DNA of 64,000 nucleotides from Lacrimispora sinapis (GCF_043633585.1 NZ_CP141832.1:3348001-3412000), one strand, 5' to 3'; numbered from the stretch's first letter, positions 26,121-35,354 are shown. The notes: a model not told the origin generated them from the sequence alone. Translations and numbers: made by a program.

Positions 26121-26734
26121 GTGCGACTTGAAGTCGCATAGATAATTGTTTAACGAAATAATGATTAAACCCGCTATTCCGTTAGCGGTAGCCTAGTGCC
26201 ACCTGCTTTGTCAGCAATGACAATGTTAGGAAGCTGGCATGACAAAGTAGCCCTCCACGTAAGTGGTTAAGCCAAAGCCGTGAGGCAAAAGCGAATCTGC
26301 GAGCATCAATGCGGTTAGGGAGCAAGGCTTGAGTAGTATGGCTAACATATGTGAACTGTCATTTAAACATCGTAACGTCCAACGAGCCAAAGATGCTGAT
26401 AGGCTCCAGCCCAAAATGGGAAGCGGTCAGATAATCCTCTCCATGGTAGGATTACACGGATAATAAGCACCGCCGGTGAATGAGACAGAGCCTAACCTAC
26501 TCGATGTTATCTATGTGGAACAAGGTAAGCCTGTATCTCTCCTGCTTAGGCAGGAAAGTTTTCCGTAAGGAAAACCGATAGGGGTGCAGGTATAGGATTG
26601 TAGAAAAAGCGAATGCCATTCTGTAATGGAATGGATAGGGGTTCAAGATTTGCCCTGACCCGAAAGGGTGCAGACTTCTACGTTAGGTAATTCTTTACAA
26701 GAAACTTATAGAACTTTTGGAAGGAGCAAAGCAA

Positions 26735-28372
26735 ATGAACGTTAATCAAACAACGTGTGCGGCTACTGACCTTGATTTTGCATGGAACTCCATTGACTGG
26801 AAGAAATGTGAAGCACAGGTTAAAAAGCTACAAGAACGTATTGTAAAGGCTAGAAAAGACGGCAGACACGGCAAAGTACAATCTTTGCAGTGGACGCTGA
26901 CACATTCTTTCGCAGCAAAAGCAATCGCTGTAAAAAGAGTGACAACTAACGAGGGTAAAAAAACACCAGGAGTAGACGGAGTTTTATGGTCTACTGACAA
27001 AGCAAAGTATGAAGCCGTTCTGGATTTAAAGAGGAACGGTTATAAACCACAGCCATTACGCAGGGTATTTATAAAGATAGCGAATGGAAAGTTACGTCCG
27101 TTAGGAATACCAACAATGAAAGACAGAGCAATGCAGGCATTGTATCTGATGGCTCTGGAGCCATTGGCAGAAATGACGGCAGACCCTCATTCCTATGGGT
27201 TCAGAAAAGAAAGATGCTGTCAGGATGCCATACAGCAGTGCCATACGGTTCTGTCACATGGATATTCGCCACAATGGATTTTAGAGGGCGATATCAAAGG
27301 GTGCTTCGACCATATCAGCCACGATTGGTTGCTTGCAAATATCCCAACTGATAAAAGGATATTGAAGAAATGGTTGAAATGCGGAGTTATCTTCAAGGGA
27401 GAATTATTCAAAACCGAGGAGGGAACAATGCAGGGCGGAATTATTTCACCAACACTTGCAAACATGACATTAGATGGTATCCAGCCGATTCTTACACAGA
27501 AGTACAGGAGATATTCTAAAGGTGGAAAATTATATTCACCAATGGTTAATCTGGTACGTTACGCTGATGATTTTGTCATCACAAGTGCAGAGAAAGATGT
27601 TTTGGAAAGAGAAATTAAACCTATGCTGGTAGAGTTTCTTGCGGAAAGAGGATTGGAATTGTCAGAAGAAAAAACGGTTATCACACACATTGATGACGGC
27701 TTTGATTTTCTTGGCTTCAATATCAAAAAGTTTAAAGGTGTTCTGCTGACACAGCCATCAAAGAAATGTGTAAAGAAATTCTTAGACGGTATCCGTTACA
27801 CGATTGACAGTAACAAATCTTGCAGGCAGGAAACTTTGATAAGGCTCTTAAATCCAAAGATTACAGGCTGGACGAATTATTACAGATGCGGAGCATCTTC
27901 AAAGACATTCCAAAGAGTGGACGACCAGATATTCCGCAAATTATGGAAGTGGGCGAAAAGGCGGCACCCCAAAAAGGGAAAACGCTGGATTGCAAACAAA
28001 TACTTTCATTTCTACAAAACAAGACGGTGGAGATTCCTTGTGGAGTTAACCAAAAACGGAAAGCAAGATATATTTCCGTTGAAATATGCTTTTGAGACTA
28101 AAATTTTGAGACATAAGAAAATCAAAAGCGAAGCAAATCCGTTTGACACCATGTGGAAAGATTACTTTGAGGAGCGAATGACGTATAAAATGTTGCTGTC
28201 TCTGAAAGGTAGAAACTCTTTACTTTATATGTGGAATAAGCAGGAACGTAAGTGTCCGCTATGTGGGCAACCGATAACTGCTGAAACACAGTGGAATGTA
28301 CGGGAGCAAAAAGAAAATGGTCAGATTGTCCGTTATCTCGTGCATGACAAATGCTACAAAGAAAATCGTTAG
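26735..28372 (+). CDS. ltrA: Group II intron reverse transcriptase/maturase
   Basis: 545 aa from ATG 26735 behind AAGGAGCAAAGCAA. Reverse transcriptase with GVDGVLW, RPLGIPTMKDRAMQ, GDIKGCFDHI and the catalytic YADD at 276-279. A maturase (X) domain follows, then a C-terminal HNH nuclease with CPLCGQP and HDKC. It splices the intron RNA and supports retrohoming. Complete and encoded in domain IV. Confidence 0.95.
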   Translation: MNVNQTTCAATDLDFAWNSIDWKKCEAQVKKLQERIVKARKDGRHGKVQSLQWTLTHSFAAKAIAVKRVTTNEGKKTPGVDGVLWSTDKAKYEAVLDLKRNGYKPQPLRRVFIKIANGKLRPLGIPTMKDRAMQALYLMALEPLAEMTADPHSYGFRKERCCQDAIQQCHTVLSHGYSPQWILEGDIKGCFDHISHDWLLANIPTDKRILKKWLKCGVIFKGELFKTEEGTMQGGIISPTLANMTLDGIQPILTQKYRRYSKGGKLYSPMVNLVRYADDFVITSAEKDVLEREIKPMLVEFLAERGLELSEEKTVITHIDDGFDFLGFNIKKFKGVLLTQPSKKCVKKFLDGIRYTIDSNKSCRQETLIRLLNPKITGWTNYYRCGASSKTFQRVDDQIFRKLWKWAKRRHPKKGKRWIANKYFHFYKTRRWRFLVELTKNGKQDIFPLKYAFETKILRHKKIKSEANPFDTMWKDYFEERMTYKMLLSLKGRNSLLYMWNKQERKCPLCGQPITAETQWNVREQKENGQIVRYLVHDKCYKENR

Positions 28373-28415
28373 TTAACTAGCCGGTCTCTGTATTGGCAGA
28401 GACTTTGAATTGCTT

Positions 28416-28449
28416 GAGCCGTGTGAGGGGAAACTCTCATGCACGGTTC
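28416..28449 (+). ncRNA. Group II intron domain V
   Basis: 34-base hairpin with GAGCCGTG at the 5' arm and CACGGTTC at the 3' arm, and an inner stem around a GGGAAACT loop. This is the catalytic core of the ribozyme. Confidence 0.9.
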
Positions 28450-28490
28450 TTAGAGGGGAAGGCGGTAGTAATACCGCTGACCTACTCGAC

Positions 28491-29513
28491 CGTCCGGGGG
28501 ATTTAACCCAACGCTCGGGCAGAATTATCCGTCAAGGCAACAGCAACGAGCAAGTAAAAATCTTCCGCTATGTCACAGAGGACACCTTTGATGCCTACCT
28601 TTGGCAGACGGTGGAAAACAAGCAAAAATTCATCAGTCAGATAATGACCTCAAAATCTCCTGTCCGTTCCTGTGAGGACATAGACGAAGCCGCCCTCTCT
28701 TATGCGGAAATCAAGGCTCTGTGTGCAGGAAATCCCTTGATAAAGGAAAAGATGGACTTGGATATTGAGGTAGCAAAGCTGAAGCTTTTAAAAGCCAGTC
28801 ACCAAAGTACAAAATACCGCTTGGAAGATAACCTGTTAAAGCATTTCCCCGAAAGCATTGAACGGCATAAGAGCTATATCAAGGGCTTTGAACAGGATAT
28901 TGTGACACTGACAGACCATACCCCAAAAGTGTTGCAAGGTGAGCTGCCTAAAGATGATTTTAAGATTACTATTAAAGGAGATACCCTCACCGACAAAGAC
29001 AATGCAGGGGCGGCTATTCTCGAAGCCTGCAAGGAGATAAAGAACAGCGACCCTGTGGAAATCGGCAGTTACAAAGGTTTTACCATGTATTTAAGCTATG
29101 CCGCTTTTGGCAACGAACACACTCTTACCCTCAAGGGGGCAATGAGCCACACGGCAAAGCTCGGGCTTGATGCAAGGGGCAACCTTACTCGTATCGACAA
29201 TGCTCTAAACAATATGCCACAGCGGTTACAGTCGGTGCAAAAGGAGCTTGAAAACCTCTATAATCAGCAGGCGGCGGCAAAGCTTGAGGTAGAAAAACCG
29301 TTTATGCAGGAACAGGAGCTAAAGGAAAAGACAGCTCGGCTTGCTGTTCTCGACAAAGAGCTTAACATGAGTGCCATGCGTTCTGCCCCCTCGAGGGATA
29401 CGGCAATGGTATCCAAACAGGCTCGACCGTCCATACTGGAGAGCTTAAAGCAGCAGACTCCAAAATCCACAACAACACCTAAAAAATCTAAGGCAGAAAG
29501 AGAGGAAAGGTGA
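28491..29513 (+). pseudogene. LtrC-like gene, C-terminal exon after the intron
   Basis: Exon 2 resumes exactly in frame as RPGDLTQRSGRIIRQGN, helicase motif VI, joined to CPW of exon 1. It ends EREER at TGA 29511-29513. Exon lengths of 6374 and 1023 bases plus the one missing base make 7398, exactly 2466 codons. That supports both the intron boundaries and the single-base deletion. The end overlaps the MobC start codon by one base (TGATG). Confidence 0.85.
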
Positions 29514-29848
29514 TGGCGAACAGACAGAGAAATATCCGTATTCAGCTTAGAGTAACCGAACAGGAAAAAGAGCTGATTGAGCAGAAAATGCAGGAGCTTG
29601 GCACAAAAAACACCGAAGCCTACTTACGAAAAATGGCGATTGACGGGCTTATCATTCACCTTGATACTGCCGATGTTCGGGAACTTGTGCGAGTGCTGAG
29701 GGTAACAAGTAACAGTCTAAATCAGCTCACCAAACGGGTACATGAAACAGGCAGTATTTATGGTGAGGACATTGAAGATTTGCGAAAAAGCTATGACAGG
29801 CTTTGGGGAACTGCGGAGGAAATTATGCTCCGGCTTGCGGCGATTTGA
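29513..29848 (+). CDS. mobC: Plasmid/ICE mobilization relaxosome protein MobC
   Basis: 111 aa from ATG 29513, behind AGAGAGGAAAGGTG and overlapping the upstream stop. It has a ribbon-helix-helix-like start (RQRNIRIQLRVTEQEKELI), then VRELVRVLRVTSNSLNQLTKR, typical of MobC. It helps the relaxase open DNA at oriT. Position before the relaxase agrees, although cargo now separates the two. Confidence 0.9.
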   Translation: MANRQRNIRIQLRVTEQEKELIEQKMQELGTKNTEAYLRKMAIDGLIIHLDTADVRELVRVLRVTSNSLNQLTKRVHETGSIYGEDIEDLRKSYDRLWGTAEEIMLRLAAI

Positions 29849-29919
29849 AATTCGTATCATAGACAGAAAGATAAAAACCTGCTATGCTTTTCTCAAAGAA
29901 AGAAAAGGAGGTCGGTATT

Positions 29920-30204
29920 ATGCGAATACTGTTAAAAATATTGCTGTTCCCCATAACCCTTGCCCTGTCTGCTATCGTGCTTGTGTGCCAGTTTATCTGC
30001 GTGTTCAGCTCTATGCTACTATCCGTTTTGGCACTTCTCCTGTTCATACTGGCACTTGCTATCATGGTACTGCTTGGCGAAGTCGGGGAAGGATTAAAAG
30101 CAATGCTTGCCGCCTACCTTATCAGCCCTTACGGAGTACCTCTGCTTGCTTCGTGGCTCATCGGTGCTGTGGACGGTCTAAACAAATGGCTGAAAGCTAT
30201 TTGA
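29920..30204 (+). CDS. CD1845-type small membrane protein
   Basis: 94 aa from ATG 29920 behind AAAAGGAGGTCGGTATT. Two long hydrophobic segments (about residues 3-23 and 26-48) and the C-terminal block LAAYLISPYGVPLLASWL. Proteins of this type follow mobC in Tn1549-like ICEs. Role unknown. Confidence 0.7.
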   Translation: MRILLKILLFPITLALSAIVLVCQFICVFSSMLLSVLALLLFILALAIMVLLGEVGEGLKAMLAAYLISPYGVPLLASWLIGAVDGLNKWLKAI

Positions 30205-30212
30205 TACTAAAA

Positions 30213-30246
30213 AAGGGGCGGTAGCATTTGTGTGCTATCGCCCCTT
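30213..30246. terminator. Stem-loop after the CD1845-type gene
   Basis: 14-bp stem (30213-30226 and 30233-30246) with one G-U pair and a six-base loop. The minus-strand side is followed by TTTTAG; the plus side has only a weak T-run. It separates the mob genes from the cargo cluster. Confidence 0.6.
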
Positions 30247-30270
30247 AATTGCTATATGGTAGGAGTTCCA

Positions 30271-30350
30271 CCACAAAGCAAGGGTAGCGAAGCCGTTTAT
30301 CTCGACCCTTACTTTGTGGTCAGGCTTCTGCTTTTTCTGTATTCAGAAGC
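30271..30350. repeat. Two adjacent inverted repeats upstream of the HEPN cluster
   Basis: CCACAAAGCAAGGGT (30271-30285) pairs with ACCCTTACTTTGTGG (30305-30319), with one mismatch. GCTTCTG (30324-30330) pairs with CAGAAGC (30344-30350). They may be a terminator pair, a protein-binding site or part of oriT; the sequence alone does not decide. Confidence 0.4.
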
Positions 30351-30352
30351 TG

Positions 30353-30384
30353 TTGATGAACTTTCGGGAAGTGCGTGGTATAAT
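30353..30384 (+). promoter_or_regulatory. Promoter of the HEPN genes
   Basis: Extended -10 TGGTATAAT (TATAAT at 30379-30384) lies 33 bases before the first HEPN-type gene. TTGATG at 30353-30358 is 20 bases upstream of it. The same TTGATGAA-(18)-TATAATTA pattern with identical spacing precedes the third cluster gene at 31870-31901. Confidence 0.5.
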
Positions 30385-30416
30385 TATCTAATCAATAGTT
30401 AATTGGGAGGGATACT

Positions 30417-31169
30417 ATGAGCGAACAAAAAAACAAAGAAATGTTCTATTTTCAAACCAAAATTTCAAGTGTAGTATACAATCAGCAACGGTTCAAGATA
30501 ATTTTTGGCGAAGATAAATTTTTGTTTGGTTCAGTTTCAGCAAAAGATAATGACTCACCATTTGGAAAACTTATGCAGTATAAAACAATACATGATACTT
30601 TAATGGATTTAGACTGGAAAATCAAACTTTCCTTTGATAACGCACTTAAATTTTCTTACTCTGACACAGTAAGAAATAATTTCAGCTTAATAAGAACAGA
30701 TACCGAAGAAGAAAAACTAGCTTATTATTATATCGAAAATGCTTTGTTTCGGACTTCAAGTTTATGGGATATGTTAGCACAGTTATATAGGATTTTTTAT
30801 GATATAGATATTCCCAAGGAAAAGGTATATTACAAACAAATATTTAATCCTACCAACAAGCATAGTAATAGTTTCAAAACTAATGCAACAGAAATTTATA
30901 GATACATTGAACAAGATGATGATACTGATTGTGATGGAGAATGGAAAGGCAATCATTCCTTTGCTAATGACCTTAGAAATAAAATGACCCATCGAAATTC
31001 GCCGAATATTGCTGTCATGAGTGACTTTGATATGAATTTAAAGCACCACCCAATTTTCCAGTTAAAAAGAGTAATTGAAGATTATACTGTTGTTTCCAAA
31101 TATATTACAGAAATATTAGACCAAATAGAAAACGATATTATCAACTCTTTGGAAGATGAGGAAAACTAA
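30417..31169 (+). CDS. HEPN-domain cargo protein (Cthe_2314-like)
   Basis: 250 aa; ATG 30418 follows TTGGGAGGGATACT. It is mostly helical. AYYYIENALFRTSSLWDMLAQ (about residues 102-122) and NDLRNKMTHRN with Arg187 and His192 make an R-x4-H motif, the RNase signature of HEPN domains. The pattern recalls the HEPN_Cthe2314 family. It is AT-rich, sits between mob genes that normally adjoin, and is followed 13 bases later by a second HEPN-like gene. Possibly a defence effector; target and partner are unknown. Confidence 0.55.
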   Translation: MSEQKNKEMFYFQTKISSVVYNQQRFKIIFGEDKFLFGSVSAKDNDSPFGKLMQYKTIHDTLMDLDWKIKLSFDNALKFSYSDTVRNNFSLIRTDTEEEKLAYYYIENALFRTSSLWDMLAQLYRIFYDIDIPKEKVYYKQIFNPTNKHSNSFKTNATEIYRYIEQDDDTDCDGEWKGNHSFANDLRNKMTHRNSPNIAVMSDFDMNLKHHPIFQLKRVIEDYTVVSKYITEILDQIENDIINSLEDEEN

Positions 31170-31182
31170 TATGAGGTGACCT

Positions 31183-31824
31183 ATGAAAATATTTTTTGAC
31201 AGTGGAAATATGGAACAATCGGCACACTTTGGTTGGCAAAACAAGGATTTGGCTTTATATGGGTTGAGAGAAGGATACAAAAATAGCGCAGATGACTTAG
31301 TTGAAATAGCACTGGAAAATGGAACACCAAAAACTTTGGATACATACATATTCCCCATATTATTTTCCTATCGCCACTGTTTGGAAATTTCGCTGAAACA
31401 TATTTATTTAAGATGTCGTGGAAACTTGCCAAGCGGTGGACACAATCTGCTTACCCTTTGGGATGAAGTAAAAAAGGAAGTCATTGATGGCTTTATCAAT
31501 AATAAATCCGCAGTGGAGAATGTTAAAACCTATAAAGAAAATTTTGTACCTTACTCATTAGAGGGAATAAGTTTAGCCAAAGTAAGGCTTTTGCTAAAAG
31601 AATTTCAAGAGGCAGACCAAAAAGACTTTGAAAGAGCCAACCCCTCCGAAAAACAAACAGACCAAAATGCAGATGTATGGAGATATTTAATTAGTACTGA
31701 TAACGATTTGTATTTTACAAATGGTCATTCAATAGATTATCTCTCCTTAAAAGAAAGTGTCTCATTTTTATATGAAGTACTCGACTTTATTTATCACATT
31801 ACAGATGAATATCTATCATCTTAA
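31183..31824 (+). CDS. HEPN-like cargo protein, partner of the upstream gene
   Basis: 213 aa; ATG 31183 follows GAGGTGACCT. The helices YRHCLEISLKHIYL (63-76) and SGGHNLLTLWDEV (84-96) follow the pattern of HEPN/AbiV-like proteins, with FLYEVLDFIYHI at the end. A canonical R-x4-6-H is not evident, so it may be a non-catalytic HEPN. The 13-base gap to the gene before it suggests one operon and a functional pair. The family is not firmly recognised. Confidence 0.5.
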   Translation: MKIFFDSGNMEQSAHFGWQNKDLALYGLREGYKNSADDLVEIALENGTPKTLDTYIFPILFSYRHCLEISLKHIYLRCRGNLPSGGHNLLTLWDEVKKEVIDGFINNKSAVENVKTYKENFVPYSLEGISLAKVRLLLKEFQEADQKDFERANPSEKQTDQNADVWRYLISTDNDLYFTNGHSIDYLSLKESVSFLYEVLDFIYHITDEYLSS

Positions 31825-31869
31825 ATTTTGACACTCAGCTTTTGGTATCTAAGTGATGTTCAAAGGCGG

Positions 31870-31901
31870 TTGATGAATTCACATCGTATGTGTGCTATAA
31901 T
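31870..31901 (+). promoter_or_regulatory. Promoter of the TIR/deoxyribosyltransferase-like gene
   Basis: TTGATG (31870-31875) and TATAAT (31896-31901, preceded by TG as an extended -10), with the same 20-base spacing as at 30353-30384. It lies 24 bases before the ATG at 31925. Confidence 0.5.
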
Positions 31902-31924
31902 TACTCAAAAAGGGGTTAGAATAT

Positions 31925-32689
31925 ATGAATGTAGAAAAAATGCAGGCTTTAGTATATGAGATTAGAAACTTAAAAAGCAAGGCTGAAATATATACAAAAG
32001 CCAACGAGTATGTATATACAAATGTTTATTCAACTTGGGTAAACGAATATAATGCTCTTTTAGACAAATATAACGCTTTGTCGGAACTGCGAATTACTAA
32101 AATGACCTTGAGCGAAAATGATTTGTCCTCAACCCAAAAAACCATTAGACAAGCGACAATTCAATATTATATTTCTGCTATTGAGGCACTGGCGAATAAA
32201 ATAGAGTCAGATATTGAAAGGGAACGTTTGAGTAAGTTGGAAGAACAAACTCCTTCACATCAAATGCGTAAGTGTTTTAAATTATGTGTGGATGGGTGTC
32301 CTGTTAATCCTGATTTAAAAAGAAACAGAGTATTTATAGCAATGCCATTTTCAAATGAATACCTTGATAGCTACAATTACGGAATTGTTCCCGCTCTTGA
32401 TAGCTTAGGGTATGAACACTTCAAGGCAGATAACGAACTGAGTAATAAAGATATTATGTGTAAAATTTGCAGAGAAATTCAGTCTTGTAGCCTTGCTATT
32501 ATAAACATATCCAGTTTAAATCCAAATGTCATGCTGGAACAAGGGTTAGCATACGGACTTGGTAAACCAGTAATTATTATAAAAGATAAAAATACAAAGG
32601 CAGTCAGCGATATCGGTAGTATTGAGTATATAGAATATGAACATGCCTATGATTTGCAACAAAAATTATCACGAGCTCTTGAAAAATAA
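31925..32689 (+). CDS. TIR-like / nucleoside deoxyribosyltransferase-like sensor or effector
   Basis: 254 aa. The N-terminal ~105 residues are helical (coiled-coil-like). A Cys-rich link KCFKLCVDGCPVNP follows, then an alpha/beta domain that begins RVFIAMPFSNEYLDS (135-149) and contains SSLNPNVMLEQGLAYGLGK (196-214). NPNVxxExGxAxxxGKP is shared by nucleoside 2-deoxyribosyltransferases and related TIR-like NAD-binding domains of defence proteins; Glu205 is the likely catalytic residue. It stands next to two HEPN-like genes and has its own similar promoter. Alternative: a nucleotide-salvage enzyme, which is less likely with this N-terminus. Confidence 0.6.
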   Translation: MNVEKMQALVYEIRNLKSKAEIYTKANEYVYTNVYSTWVNEYNALLDKYNALSELRITKMTLSENDLSSTQKTIRQATIQYYISAIEALANKIESDIERERLSKLEEQTPSHQMRKCFKLCVDGCPVNPDLKRNRVFIAMPFSNEYLDSYNYGIVPALDSLGYEHFKADNELSNKDIMCKICREIQSCSLAIINISSLNPNVMLEQGLAYGLGKPVIIIKDKNTKAVSDIGSIEYIEYEHAYDLQQKLSRALEK

Positions 32690-32699
32690 TTTGAAAGGT

Positions 32700-32727
32700 C
32701 TGTACTTTAGTGTACAGGCTTTTTTTC
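32700..32727 (+). terminator. Terminator of the cargo cluster
   Basis: CTGTAC (32700-32705) pairs with GTACAG (32712-32717), followed by GC and seven T. Short but well formed. Confidence 0.65.
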
Positions 32728-32749
32728 TTGCCTAAAAGGAGGTGTTATT

Positions 32750-32775
32750 ATCGCTACTACACGCTTAATTTCTAT
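32750..32775 (+). pseudogene. Relaxase, 5' fragment cut off by IS66
   Basis: Behind AAAAGGAGGTGTT the frame ATC GCT ACT ACA CGC TTA ATT TCT AT continues, after removing IS66 copy 2 and one target duplication, into the relaxase at 35423. Joined, it reads xATTRLISMHQNKGKSIVD, the usual start of these relaxases. The expected ATG is ATC (32750-32752), so the original start may also have been mutated. Confidence 0.8.
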
Positions 32776-32888
32776 GTAAATGGTAAATAACTCGTCTACT
32801 TTTGGATTCCTCATAAAATTGAGATAATGGTGTAAAGTTGAAAAAGTTTCTAACAAACTTTCACACAGAACTCAAGGAGGAACTCCAC

Positions 32889-33233
32889 ATGGACACAAGA
32901 CTTGCAACCAACCAGATCCGACTCAGTGAGTGGACCAGAATTATTAAAGACCGTTGTCAAAGTGGTCTGAACGTCAATGAATACTGTGAACAGCACCAGC
33001 TATCACGTCATGCCTATTACTACTGGCTAAGAAAAGTAAAAGAAGCTGCTCTGATACATAACAGCTTTGTTGAACTGCCGACTCTCCAGGAAAAAACTGT
33101 TCCTGTTTCAATAAGTGAAAATCTTTCTACTTATCAAATGACCATTGCTATTGGAAATACTATATTGGGAGTTAGTGAATCAACTTCAATGGAACTTCTC
33201 TCCAGAGTGCTGAAGGTGGTTCGTAATGCTTAA
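32889..33233 (+). CDS. tnpA: IS66 accessory protein TnpA (copy 2)
   Basis: 114 aa from ATG 32889 behind CAAGGAGGAACTCCAC. It is identical to copy 1 except for a Ser/Pro difference in the ESTxMELLS block. Overlaps tnpB by eight bases. Confidence 0.9.
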   Translation: MDTRLATNQIRLSEWTRIIKDRCQSGLNVNEYCEQHQLSRHAYYYWLRKVKEAALIHNSFVELPTLQEKTVPVSISENLSTYQMTIAIGNTILGVSESTSMELLSRVLKVVRNA

Positions 33234-33582
33234 TGATGCTGTTGGTTTTAAGCACATTTATATCTGTACTGGATATGTGGATCTGCGCCGAGGGGTGGAT
33301 GGACTGGCAGCTATCATCAGTGGCTCTTTTGGGCTTGATCCAACGGAACCCGGAAGTATTTACCTGTTTTGCGGAAGAAAAACAGACCGGATGAAAGCAC
33401 TTTTGTATGAGGGTGACGGCTGGCTGCTTTTATATAAGAGACTAACAAACGGTCATCTAAACTGGCCACGCAGTACTCAGGAAGCACAATCAATTACCCA
33501 CCAGCAATTCCGATGGCTGATGGAGGGGCTTTCCATTGAGCAGAAAAGGAGGATATCCAAGATAAAACCGGAGATCTATTAA
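33226..33582 (+). CDS. tnpB: IS66 accessory protein TnpB (copy 2)
   Basis: 118 aa, identical to copy 1 except for Val/Ala at residue 6 (MLNDAVGF against MLNDAAGF). Contains the IS66 Orf2 motif FCGRKTDRMK. Appears intact. Confidence 0.93.
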   Translation: MLNDAVGFKHIYICTGYVDLRRGVDGLAAIISGSFGLDPTEPGSIYLFCGRKTDRMKALLYEGDGWLLLYKRLTNGHLNWPRSTQEAQSITHQQFRWLMEGLSIEQKRRISKIKPEIY

Positions 33583-33686
33583 CTCCCGACTATACAAAGT
33601 ATCTTGACAGCTAAATCCTTTATCCTAAAGCTAAAAAACACCAGAAATATACTGAATTTCAGAGCTTTTCATGGTATAATAATCCT

Positions 33687-35354
33687 ATGGAAAAGATTAC
33701 TATTACTAAGGATGAACTGAATAATCTCTCTAAAGATATGATTGTTATGCTATACTTGCAGCTGCATGAAAGTTTCCAGCTTATTTCGGAGCAGAATACT
33801 ACCATTCAAAAGCAGAATGAGCAGATGCTCCATCAAGTTGAAAGTATGAAGGAACAAATCTCCATTCTTACACAGAATCGGTTTGGCAGGAAATCTGAGA
33901 AGACTCTGCCGACAGAAGGGCAATTATCTTTTGACTTTGAAAATCTGTGTATCTTCAATGAGGCTGAGTCACTGACTGAGAATGGAATTTCCGAAGAACT
34001 GGATATGGAAACAGTCCTTGTTCGTAAGCGCAAGCCTCGTTCCAAGGGAAAGCGTGATATTAATCTGAAGGATATCGATACTATCGTCGTTTCACATGAA
34101 CGTACGGAAAAAGAGCTCTCAGAACATTTCCCCAAGGGATGGCATAATCTGCCAGATGAAATATACAAAGAGCTAAAGTATGTACCGGCTCACTTCGAAG
34201 TACTGGAGCATCACATCAAAGTATATGCCGGAAATCATGATACCGGCGGGATTCTTCGCGCAGAGGTTCCTCTGCGTTTATTAAGTCACAGCATACTTAC
34301 CCCGGAACTGGCAGGCGCCATCATTAACGCCAAATATGTCAATGCAGTACCATTAAACCGGCTTTCTGAAGAGTTTTTAAGAAATGATGTTAACATTCCA
34401 AGACAAGACATGGCCGGCTGGCTGATCCGTATTTATCAATACTATCTTGGCCCGGTACGTGACATGATGAAGGCAGAGATTATGAAAAGCCATCATATAC
34501 ACTGTGACGAGACCCCCTTTGTAATGCCGGAGAAAAGCAAGCAGTACATGTGGATCTACCATTCACCTGGCAGTTCAGAAAAACCACCGGTTTTCCTTTA
34601 CGAGTATCCAGGAACGAGAGGAACTGCCGCTCCAAGAGAATTCCTAAAAGGATACAAAGGGACTCTTGTGACAGATGGTTATCAGGTATATCACACCCTG
34701 GCGAAAGAACGGTCTGATGATCTGAAGGTTGCCGGATGCTGGTCTCATGCCAGAAGACGATTCGCTGAGATTGTAAAAGCCAGTGGAAAAAACGGCCCTT
34801 CCACATCTGGACAGAAAATAGCAGCTGAAGCAGTAAAAAGAATTGCTGCAATCTATCATGTAGATCATATGTATGAAAAATCATTCGATGAGGAAAGGCT
34901 GGATCATAGAAAAAACTCAGTCAAGCCTCTTGTGGATGCTTATTTTGAGTGGGTAAAAGAGTATGCCGGTAAAACGGGACTGGATAAAAGTTCAAAACTG
35001 GCAGGTGCTCTTAATTATTCCATCCATCAGGAACAGTTTTTAAGAGTATTTCTGGAGGATCCGGAAATACCTCTTGATAACAATGATGCAGAAAGAAGTG
35101 TCCGTTCATTCTGTGTTGGTAAACACAGCTGGCACATCATCGATTCGAAGAACGGCGCAGAGGCTAGCGCTACCTTATATAGTATTGCTGAAACAGCAAA
35201 AGCGAATAATCTTAAACCGTATGAGTACTTTTCATATCTGCTAGAACAGTTAATGCACTATCCAAGGAATAATGTTCCAGAAAACAAACTGGCAGAATTA
35301 ATGCCTTGGTCAGATGAATTGCCAGATCGATGTAGAAAACTAAAAACACGGTAA
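33687..35354 (+). CDS. tnpC: IS66 family transposase (copy 2)
   Basis: 555 aa, with DDE-type motifs as in copy 1 (HCDETPF, VTDGYQVY, NNDAERSVR). A few substitutions separate the copies: Lys for Arg and Asn for Tyr in the FPxGWHxL block, Ile for Val in the QYMW block and Thr for Ala near ASAxLYS. Both copies look active. Confidence 0.95.
   Translation: MEKITITKDELNNLSKDMIVMLYLQLHESFQLISEQNTTIQKQNEQMLHQVESMKEQISILTQNRFGRKSEKTLPTEGQLSFDFENLCIFNEAESLTENGISEELDMETVLVRKRKPRSKGKRDINLKDIDTIVVSHERTEKELSEHFPKGWHNLPDEIYKELKYVPAHFEVLEHHIKVYAGNHDTGGILRAEVPLRLLSHSILTPELAGAIINAKYVNAVPLNRLSEEFLRNDVNIPRQDMAGWLIRIYQYYLGPVRDMMKAEIMKSHHIHCDETPFVMPEKSKQYMWIYHSPGSSEKPPVFLYEYPGTRGTAAPREFLKGYKGTLVTDGYQVYHTLAKERSDDLKVAGCWSHARRRFAEIVKASGKNGPSTSGQKIAAEAVKRIAAIYHVDHMYEKSFDEERLDHRKNSVKPLVDAYFEWVKEYAGKTGLDKSSKLAGALNYSIHQEQFLRVFLEDPEIPLDNNDAERSVRSFCVGKHSWHIIDSKNGAEASATLYSIAETAKANNLKPYEYFSYLLEQLMHYPRNNVPENKLAELMPWSDELPDRCRKLKTR

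Larger units (their letters stand above)
26121..28490 (+). mobile_element. Group II intron with maturase, inside the LtrC-like gene
   Basis: 5' end GTGCGAC at 26121 (group II GUGYG) and 3' end ...CTACTCGAC at 28490 (AY end). The 34-base domain V is at 28416-28449 (GAGCCGTGTGAGGGGAAAC, then the complementary arm to GGTTC), with domain VI after it. The 614 bases 26121-26734 before the ORF are ribozyme domains I-III and hold no other gene. The intron has the same orientation as the host gene and interrupts it between conserved Trp and Arg codons. Splicing would restore the frame. Confidence 0.93.
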
